Shown: positions 35,852 through 44,400 of the stretch, piece after piece
Layout: each line of letters starts with the position of its first letter
How positions within the stretch are numbered: position 1 is the first letter of the stretch
The notes under the pieces: model-generated
What the model saw: only the letters and a program-made list of their open reading frames with translations
Databases searched by the model: none
Told to the model about the DNA's origin: nothing
Source of the DNA: Victivallis sp. Marseille-Q1083
GTDB lineage: Bacteria; Verrucomicrobiota; Lentisphaeria; Victivallales; Victivallaceae
Length of the DNA: 64,000 nt
Assembly: GCF_903645315.1 (NCBI RefSeq)
Contig: NZ_CAHJXL010000002.1
Coordinates: 482,035 to 546,034 of the forward strand
Direction: 5' to 3'
Program-made: the position numbers and the translations under genes

Positions 35852-36079
35852 ATGGAAATTGCAAAAGTATTTAAAACCGGACGTTCCCAGGCAGTGCGAA
35901 TTCCGAAGCATTTCCGTTTCAATACTAGTATGGTCAACATCCGCAAGCAGGGAGACAGCGTTATTTTAACTCCTTGCAAGGAGGCTTCCTGGGATGATTT
36001 TTTTGCCAATCACACCTGTCCTGATTTTGAACTTGACCGCGAAGCGGTGCAATCAATTCAGGGACGGGAGATATTTTGA
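35852..36079 (+). CDS. vapB: VapB-type (SpoVT/AbrB-fold) antitoxin
   Basis: This 75-residue protein has an N-terminal AbrB swapped-hairpin DNA-binding domain (AKVFKTGRSQAVRIPKHFRF, GDSVILTP). The acidic C-terminal tail (WDDFFANHTCPDFELD) is of the kind that wraps the toxin. It binds its own promoter and neutralises the PIN nuclease encoded next. Its TGA overlaps the vapC ATG (TGATG). An AGAGGTGCAG ribosome binding region precedes the ATG at 35852. Confidence 0.92.
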   Translation: MEIAKVFKTGRSQAVRIPKHFRFNTSMVNIRKQGDSVILTPCKEASWDDFFANHTCPDFELDREAVQSIQGREIF

Positions 36080-36480
36080 TGAAGAAGCTTTACATGCTCG
36101 ATACCGACACATGCAGTTATATTATCAAGGGTGCGAACCGGGCCTTGATTGAGCAAGTCAAAGCACACAAAAATCAGTTATGCATTTCATCTATAACTCT
36201 TGCGGAGCTGCTGTTTGGCGCGGCAAAGAAAAACTCTCCCCGCTTGACTGTGGCCGTTGATCTGTTTCAGCAGCTTGTTGATGTTCGCCCATGGCATTCG
36301 GAGGCGGCAGTGCAATATGCCATGATCCGTCAACAGTTGGAACTTTCCGGTACTCCCATCGGCAATATGGATATGCTGATCGCCGCTTCCGCTATGGCTG
36401 AGAAGGCGTGTCTGGTTACGAATAACACCGCCCATTTTTCCAGAATATCCAAGTTAAAGCTTGAAAACTGGTGCGCGTGA
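36079..36480 (+). CDS. vapC: VapC-type PIN-domain ribonuclease toxin
   Basis: This 133-residue PIN protein has all acidic positions: LDTDTCSYIIKG at the N terminus, ITLAELLFGAAKK, GNMDMLIAASAMAEKACLV and the final LVTNNTAHFSRI. VapC enzymes cleave tRNA or rRNA when freed from VapB. The ATG at 36079 overlaps the vapB stop, which is better than the TTG one codon earlier. The stop lies 6 bp from the stop of the convergent AbiEii gene. No truncation is seen, so the system is probably functional. Confidence 0.93.
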   Translation: MKKLYMLDTDTCSYIIKGANRALIEQVKAHKNQLCISSITLAELLFGAAKKNSPRLTVAVDLFQQLVDVRPWHSEAAVQYAMIRQQLELSGTPIGNMDMLIAASAMAEKACLVTNNTAHFSRISKLKLENWCA

Positions 36481-36486
36481 TTGTGA

Positions 36487-37350
36487 CTATGGATGAAACT
36501 CTCTGATAACCTGCCGGAAGAAATCCTTATTCCATAAGACCAACTCCTGTTGATCCCGGATAAAAGGGCGGACGTCGGCTTTCAGCGTCTCAATACCGGA
36601 CTCATCTATGGCGTTACCCAGGAATGCCTGCAGCCGTTCCAGTGTCAACGGCTGATCGTCCGGATAGTCGCCCGACTGGCGCATCCGCTGTTCCAAATGG
36701 GCAAGGTCGATTTGCGGATGATTTCCCGCATACCAAACCATGTCATACCAATCGCGACCCTTGGAGCGATTACGCCATTTCCGGCATAGTACAGCATGAA
36801 GCTTTCCGGCCAGCAGGTCAGGAAGAGTATAGACGCGCACCATATGCGGGATCGGGCGTAGCAGAACTTTTACTTCGGTTTGGAAGCCCGGAGGTGGATC
36901 AATGTCAATCTCCAGTTTGATTTTCAACTCTTTTCGTGAATGAATGTGATCGGTTAATGTCGCCGGCATACCGATTGAAATCAGTTGTATTTTTGTATTG
37001 GCTTTCAAAAAGGCGGAGTCGATGTTGGGATCCAGAGTTTTTGCTTTTTCCACAAAATCTACCGTAAATCCGAAAGCGGCCAGCTCCCGCTTCAATGTAC
37101 CGGAATAATCAGATATTCTAAATTTTTTATCGGAATGCAGCAATGAAAAGTCCAAATCCTCCGAACCGCGATTCAAGCCATAGAGTATCCGCAGCGCCGT
37201 ACCTCCGTAGAACGCGGCGTGTTCAAAAAACTTCCCGCGCCACAATCCTTGTAATGCCAGTTCCTGCATGATTTCCCGGATTGCATTGATATAGTCATTC
37301 TCATTTCGGCATTCGTAACGCGCAAGCATTTGCTGAATTACCTGATTCAT
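36487..37350 (-). CDS. AbiEii-type nucleotidyltransferase toxin
   Basis: This 287-residue protein has the AbiEii signature: FFEHAAFYGGTALRILYGLN, then GSEDLDFSLL (the GG...DxD nucleotidyltransferase core). LPDLLAGKLHAVLCRKWRNR with GRDWYDMVWY follows, matching the conserved K and RDxYD positions. AbiEii/MenA-type enzymes add nucleotides to tRNA acceptor ends and block growth or phage. It overlaps the AbiEi-like gene by ATGA and is convergent with vapC. All core residues are present. Confidence 0.9.
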   Translation of the reverse strand: MNQVIQQMLARYECRNENDYINAIREIMQELALQGLWRGKFFEHAAFYGGTALRILYGLNRGSEDLDFSLLHSDKKFRISDYSGTLKRELAAFGFTVDFVEKAKTLDPNIDSAFLKANTKIQLISIGMPATLTDHIHSRKELKIKLEIDIDPPPGFQTEVKVLLRPIPHMVRVYTLPDLLAGKLHAVLCRKWRNRSKGRDWYDMVWYAGNHPQIDLAHLEQRMRQSGDYPDDQPLTLERLQAFLGNAIDESGIETLKADVRPFIRDQQELVLWNKDFFRQVIREFHP

Positions 37351-37970
37351 TGATTTATCTCCAACAAAAAATTTACGAGCTTAGCAAGTTTTCCTCGTGC
37401 TACTGCTTGCAGCGCCATGAAAACCTCACAATTCAGTCGATGCAACGCTTCATCCTCCAAACGCAAATCATCTAGACAATACGCCATGATGTCGTTTCCG
37501 GTAAAACGCTTGTCAGTCAGAGCTTTGTCATAAATCGCCTTTTCCCGTGATGCGATCAGAAAATTACAGTTTCCAGAATTTCCACTTTCAATTCCGATGG
37601 AATAATCCTGTGCCTGGCGCGAAAAATAGACAAAACTCCCAATCGGAGTTTCAAATTCACACGATCGCCCGGCCGTCATGGAAGTAACGAGTTGAACTTT
37701 TTCCGGAATCATCCCATAATATGAAAGAGCGTAGTCGCAACTGACGTAGCTGGGGCCATAAAGCATATTGGCGACGACACAGGAATTCAGCGGAGCTTTG
37801 CGAAGGTATTCCGGAAACGTATAGAGCCCTTTCTTGAGCCGGATGATTTCACCGGATGCCAACAAACGCCCGATCTTAGCCCGGATATTACCATACCCGG
37901 CAAGAACCGAGGTTAGCTGGACGTAATCGAAAACGTCTTCTTCAATTTTTTGTCTAAGCTTAATTTTCAT
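37347..37970 (-). CDS. AbiEi-type antitoxin/transcriptional repressor
   Basis: This 207-residue protein starts MKIKLRQKIEEDVFDYVQLT with a winged-helix region (GNIRAKIGRLLASGEIIRLK, KGLYTFPEYLRK). The AbiEi C-terminal domain follows (LYGPSYVSCDYALSYYGMIP, EKAIYDKAL). AbiEi proteins repress the operon by binding inverted repeats and counteract AbiEii. The ATG at 37970 is preferred; TTG at 37979 would add three residues. An inverted repeat lies directly upstream. The antitoxin-then-toxin order is the normal AbiE order. Confidence 0.88.
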   Translation of the reverse strand: MKIKLRQKIEEDVFDYVQLTSVLAGYGNIRAKIGRLLASGEIIRLKKGLYTFPEYLRKAPLNSCVVANMLYGPSYVSCDYALSYYGMIPEKVQLVTSMTAGRSCEFETPIGSFVYFSRQAQDYSIGIESGNSGNCNFLIASREKAIYDKALTDKRFTGNDIMAYCLDDLRLEDEALHRLNCEVFMALQAVARGKLAKLVNFLLEINQ

Positions 37971-37977
37971 AATTTTC

Positions 37978-38005
37978 AAGTATGTATCATTTTTCGATAC
38001 TTACT
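37978..38005. promoter_or_regulatory. Inverted repeat upstream of the AbiE operon, candidate autoregulatory operator
   Basis: GTATC and GATAC (37984-37988 and 37996-38000) with 7 bp between, extended by AAGTA/TACTT on the outside, sit 14-35 bp upstream of the AbiEi ATG. AbiEi-type antitoxins bind such repeats, so this is a likely operator. Confidence 0.45.
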
Positions 38006-38240
38006 ATGCAGTAAATTCGGAATAATTTCAAGTTATATTCAAGCCAAAACACACAATTAAAGTTATAAACACCCAAATACCTGTCCAGCCGCGACTTTTC
38101 ACGTAACATAGTCAATATATCAGTACAGGCGATATGACGCCCGGCAACAAACTCATGAGACGAATGCAAAAGTTTTTTCGCTTAAGGAGCAAATTTTTTG
38201 CATGATTAACATAAAATTAAAAAAATTGTCAATCATCACT

Positions 38241-38357
38241 TGAATATTGAAAACATGGTGCTTCTGTAATTATCAGGGCAATTATTCTTTGCTGAAAAAT
38301 TACGCTGCCTGGACAGCGATTGATATGTTGATATGATTTCCGTGGAAATTTTCACAG
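38241..38357 (+). repeat. Direct repeat, copy 2 (~115 bp), upstream of the giant beta-helix gene
   Basis: Second copy of the 35487-35603 repeat, with the same CTTCTGTAATTATCAGGGCA and ATTACGCTGCCTGGAC cores. It ends about 47 bp before the ATG of the 2772-residue protein and is followed by the unrelated leader AGGAGAATAACATATT. The two copies bracket VapBC and AbiE. Confidence 0.7.
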
Positions 38358-38403
38358 GAGAATAACATATTAACTGCTTCGGCAAAGAGAGGGATGGCTT
38401 ATC

Positions 38404-41400
38404 ATGCATAAGCGCTTGGGAACCCTGGTCGTTGCGATTGTGATGACAACAACCGCAAGTCTCTCTACACAGGCAGCCACTTACTACGTTGATGCGTCGC
38501 GTCCCGACGACACCGGCAGCGGCTTAAGCGAGGCCGCCGCCAAAAAATCGATCAAGGCCGCGGTCAACGCAGCAAAAGCCGCCGCCGGCGATCACATCAT
38601 CCAGGTCAAACAGGGAACTTACACTGGCGCGGACAACCGTGAAATCGAATTCGGTGGTAAAAATATCCAGCTCAAAAGCACCGCCGGGGCGGCAACGACA
38701 ATCATTGACCTGGCGCAATCCGGCCGCTTCCTCTACCTCCACAACAATGAAACCAAAACCGGCAGTTCGGTGGAAGGTTTTACCGTGCAAAACGGGTCTT
38801 ATAGTTCCGGCACGGCGATTACTTTGAGTTCAGCCGGACTGACGATTAAAAACTGTATTTTCAAGGATAACATCTATACCAGCGGCGGCACGGTTTCAAC
38901 CTCCGGTGGCGATATCGACGTCATCGGCTGTAAATTTATCAATAATAGCCAAGCATCGAGCGGCGGCTATCCGGGCGGCGGTCCGACCAGCGGCGGAGCG
39001 CTGATCTCCAACAATGGTACTGTCAGCGTGACCGGTTGCGAGTTCGTCGGCAATACCGGTTACAACGGCGGCGCGATCCTGAGTTATGGCGCGAACTTCA
39101 CGATCAAACAAAGCAAATTCACCGGCAACACGGCGAGCGGTTCCGGCGGCGCGCTTTATGTCATGCAGGCGAGTTCCACCGCACCGACCACTGTCATTGA
39201 AAACAGTCTTTTTACCAACAATACCGCGGCCAGCGCCGGCGGCTTCGGTCAGTTCAATGGTACGGTGACGATCAAAAATTGCACCATCTACGATAACATC
39301 ACCAACGGCACCTCCACATCCAGCGTCGATTTGGCCTTTAGCAACAATATGTCGATCTACAATACGATCCTGATCGGCAAATTTTCCGGCACCCCGGGCA
39401 CGCTTCAATATTGCTGTACCAATGCCGCCGCCACCGGTACAGGCAACATGAATACCGATCCGCAGTTGACGCCGGTGGGCTGGCTGACCGCGTCCTCGCC
39501 GTGCATCAATGCCGGCAGCAATGCCAATGCGGCGTCTTCTGACCTGGCCGGACAGATCCGGCCGCAGGGCGGCACCGTTGATATCGGTTGTTATGAGTGG
39601 AAAGATACCGATGGCGACGGCATCCCCGATGCCGTCGAAACCGCCGCCGGGTTGAATCCGAACAGCGCGGCCGACGCCTCCGGTGACGCCGATAACGACG
39701 GCCTTTCAAACTTGCAGGAATTTTTGCTCGGCACCGATCCCGGCAACGCCGATACCGATGGCGACGGCATTCTGGACGGTGTTGAAATTGCCCAGGGCTA
39801 TAATCCGTTGAAATTTACCCGAATGGTATATGTCAATGGCGCTACCGGCAGCGACTCTAATAATGGCTTTACTTTAGCTGCGGCCAAAAAGACTCTCAGT
39901 GCTGCAGTTGAATTGTCGAAAACCCTGGGATACGAAAATATTATTCAGGTAAAAGGCGGCACCTATACGGGAAGTGCTAATAAAAACCTTGATTTTAACG
40001 GTTTCAATATTATTCTGAAAAGTATCGACGGAGCAAAGAATACGGTAATTGATCTGGAAAATTCCGGCCGTTTCCTGACACTTCAAAAAGGCGAATCCTT
40101 GGCAACAGGCATAGAAGGCTTGACGATTCGCAATGGCAATATGACCAGTTATGGCACCGCGGTTTATATCACGAATGCCCAGGCAAAAATCCAAAACTGT
40201 ATTTTTGAGAACAATATATCCGGAACCCTGACCAGTGGCAGTGGCGGTATGAACAGCGCCGCGGTTTATGCCTCCGGTAAACCCGTAACAATTACAGGCT
40301 GTGAGTTCATCAATAACAGCTCTTACGGCAGCGGCATGGGCGGCCCGGGAGGAAACGCCGGCGCAGTAATGTTGATGAGTAATGTGGGTTCGCTGGTATC
40401 TGATTGCAGTTTTATCGGCAATCTCGGCTATACAGCCGGTGCGGTAAGTATCAGCGGTGCCCAGGTTGAGTTCACGAATTGTCGCTTTTTAAATAATGTG
40501 GCCGACTATTATGCCGGAGCAATTTATTTAACCACCGGTTACACTTCGAGCGGAACTGCAGCATCGATTGTGACATTGAAAAATTGTTTGCTGTTGAACA
40601 ACCGGTCAAGGACTAAATATTCAGATCTGTACATCGCCAGCAACTGTTCCGGTCAGATTATTCATTCGACGATTGCCGGCGGTTCAGCCAAAGAAGGAGT
40701 TTGCTGCGGGTTTGACGGAAATATGATCATCTCCAACAGTATCATCCAAGGTAAGAATACGCTCAAAAACGGCATCACATTCTCCGCCAATCATAATTGT
40801 GTGACTGATAATTGGAGTTCTTACGGTTCCGGAAACATTACTTCCGCGCCGAAATTGACTGCAGCTGGATACCTGCAAAAAGGTTCACCATGCATTAATG
40901 CCGGAACATTGACCAATTCATTGGCGCAGGATATCAACGGTGTGCCGCGGCCGGCCGGGAATCTTCCCGATATCGGCTGTCAGGAGTTCGTGGATGCCGA
41001 TAACGATGGAATTCCGGATTATTTTGAGATTCAGGCCGGTTTGAATCCTAACAGTGCGGCAGATGCCAATCTGGACAAAGACAATGACGGCGTAAAGAAT
41101 TTGAATGAATATCTGGCCGGCACCGATATCAACAAAGCCGACACCGATGGTGATGGCATGAGTGACGGCGCGGAAATTGCCGCCGGTTATGATCCGGCCC
41201 GGTACACGAAAATCACCTATGTGGCCGCAAACGGCAACGATTCCAACACGGGAAACACCGCCGCGGCCGCCAAGAAGACGATTGGGGCGGCAATTACCGC
41301 CTCCCAGAGCAATGCTTATGAGAATGTCATTCAGATTGCGGCGGGGACCTATAGCGGAACGGGAAATAATACACTTGATTTCGGAGGATATGATATCAAG

Positions 41401-44400
41401 CTGATCGGCGCCGGAGCGGCAACAACCATCGTTGACCTGACGAACAACTCCCGCTTTTTATCCCTGCAGAAAGGTGAAACCCTGGCCAGCGGCCTGCAGC
41501 GGCTGACCATCAAAAACGGCAATATGACCACCGGCGGAACGGCGGTATATCTGACAAACGCACAGCTTGATATTCGTGATTGTGTTTTTGAAAACAATAT
41601 TTCCGGCACGGACAGCGCCAGCGGACCGGGAACAACTTATACCAGTTCCAATGCGGCGGTTTATGCCTCCGGCCTGCCGATCAAAGTCACCGACACAGCT
41701 TTCATCAACAATAAAAGCTTCATGAATATGGGTGGCGGCATGACCAGCAACGCCGGCGCCCTGGCCATCTTCAATGGACCGGGCAGTGAAATTGTCAATT
41801 GTACGTTTACCGGCAATGTCGGGTATTTCGGTGGCGCGATCACGCTCAGCAGCAGTCCGGCCACGTTACGGAATAATCGCTTCTTCCGCAATCAATCCAC
41901 GAATAACGGCGGTGCTATATATCTTGGCTATACTCCGACCGGCCCGGGAGCGGCCGCCACTTATCCGGCTGTAATTGAGAATTGTATTTTCAAAGACAAC
42001 CGGGCCAGAACCAATTATTCCGACATCTATGCCGGGACAAACACCGTAGCGCAGTTGACCAACAATACAATTTTCAACGGTATTGCCAAAGACGGTAAAA
42101 GCTGCTACTTCGACAAAGAAACAACTTTGGTCAACAATATCATTCTGGGCGAAATCACTTTAAAAAACGGGATCACGATTACGGCCAACAACAATTGTGT
42201 AAGCAGTGATTGGAGTGCCTACGGCAGCAATAATCTGATTGCCGATCCGTTATTGACGGGGGTAGGGTACCTGAAAAAAGGGTCTCCCTGTATCAATGCG
42301 GGACTCAATATAGATGCGACGACACAAGATATCGATGGCGTCAGCCGTCCGGCCGGCGCAACCGCCGATATCGGAGCCCAGGAATTCAAAGACACGGACA
42401 ATGACGGCATTCCGGACAATATTGAGGCTTTGGCCGGTTTGAATCCGAACAGCGCGGCGGATGCAAATCTCGATAAGGACAATGACGGCCTTAAGAATCT
42501 GGCGGAATATCTGGCCGGAACCAATATCAATAAAGCAGACAGCGACGGCGACGGAATCGGTGACGGCGCGGAAATAGCCCAGGGAACCGATCCGTTGTTG
42601 TATACCAGAATCATTTACGTCAATGGAAGTTCCGGCAATGATGCCAATGCCGGAACTTCCGCCGCAACGGCCAAGAAGACAATAAATGGAGCAATTGCGT
42701 CGTCGATGAATCCCGCCTATGACAATATCATCAAGGTTGCGGCGGGAACTTACTCGGGCACCGGTAATAAAAATCTTGATTTCGGCGGTTATGACATAAA
42801 ACTGGAAAGTGTTTCCGGAGCAGATTCCACAACCATCGACCTCGAAGATTCGGGACGTTTCCTGACTCTGACGAAAGGCGAAACACTTGGCAGCCGCTTG
42901 AAAGGATTCACCATCAGGAACGGAAATTCTGCTACCTATGGAACTGCGGTACAGCTTGAGAATTCGCAGCTGCAAATCTGGAATTGCGTTTTTGAGAACA
43001 ATCTTTCGAATAACGGAGGAACCGCCGGCGCGATCAGCGCTGCCGTCTATGTCAGCGGCAAACCGATCCAGATCAAAGATACCCTGTTCCGCAACAACAG
43101 TTCATTCTCCGGCGGGTTCGATATGAATGCCAACAGTGGAGCGGTTTATTTTGCCAATGATCCAGCCGGCAGCCTTATCCAGAAATGCCGCTTCGTCGGC
43201 AACAGCGGTTATTATGGGGCCATCGCCCTGTCCAATGCCCGGCTTACGGTTGAAGATTCGATCTTTACCAAGAACATTGCCACCTATGGCGGGGTTTGCG
43301 GTTCGGCGGGGTATTATACGGGACCGGCCGGCAGCTCTGATACCCGGTTGGATATGATCAATTGTCTTTTGATCAATAATCAGGCCAATACCAACTACTC
43401 CGATTTGTATTTGAAAGGCAATACCGTCTGTGAGCTGATGAACGTTACGATACTCGGCGGCAGTTCACCGGGGGAAAGCAGTTGTTTATTTGACGGCGAT
43501 ACCACGCTGACCAACAACATTCTTCAGGGCAAGCTGGAATGGAACACCAAGAAAACACTGACCGCCAACAATAACTGCAGCACGACAACCCTGGGATCAT
43601 ACGGTTCGGGAAATATTACGGTCGATCCTTTGCTGACTGGCGAAGGATTCATTACCGCCGCAAGCCCATGCGTCGATGCCGGTACTGCCGTCAATGCGCC
43701 GGACCGCGACTTGGAAGGGGTGGCCAGACCGGCCGGCAACGGAATCGATATCGGTTGCCGCGAGTATAAAGACAGCGATCATGACGGAATGCCGGACGGC
43801 TATGAAATCTACTATGGCTTTGATCCGAACAATCCGGCCGATGCAACGCAGGACGCCGATCATGACGGAGCCAATAACCTTGCCGAATTTCTTGCCGGCA
43901 CCAACCCGGTTTCCAATGACAGCGACGGCGACGGGATTGATGACGATGTGGAAATCAGCCTGGGCTATGATCCGAGCCGCTATACCAGGATCATCTATGC
44001 CGATGCGTCCCGGCCCAACGACAACGGTAATGGCCAGACTCCGGCGACGGCGAAAAAAACACTGAAGGGAGCTGTCGCCGCTTCGTTGAATGGCGGATAT
44101 GAAAACATCATTATCGTGAAGCCGGGAATCTATTCCGGGGTCGATAATCGCGGCCTCTCTTTTTCCGGGGTCGATATCAGAATAAAATCGGAAGCCGGAC
44201 CGCTGTTGACCATCGTGGATATGCAGCATCAGGGCCAATTCCTGAGCCTGAACAACAAGGAAACCTACAATTCCTGCCTGGAAGGATTGACGATCCGAAA
44301 CGGAGAAAACCGCAAAGGCGGCGCCATCAATCTGCACAACGCCAATTTTACCATCCGGGAATGTATTTTTACCGGCAACCATGCCAATGACGGGTCCTGC

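Noticed and set aside
35441-35911. Minus-strand 156-codon frame across direct repeat 1
   Set aside because: It spans the non-coding repeat and the vapB start region, with no motif or ribosome binding site.
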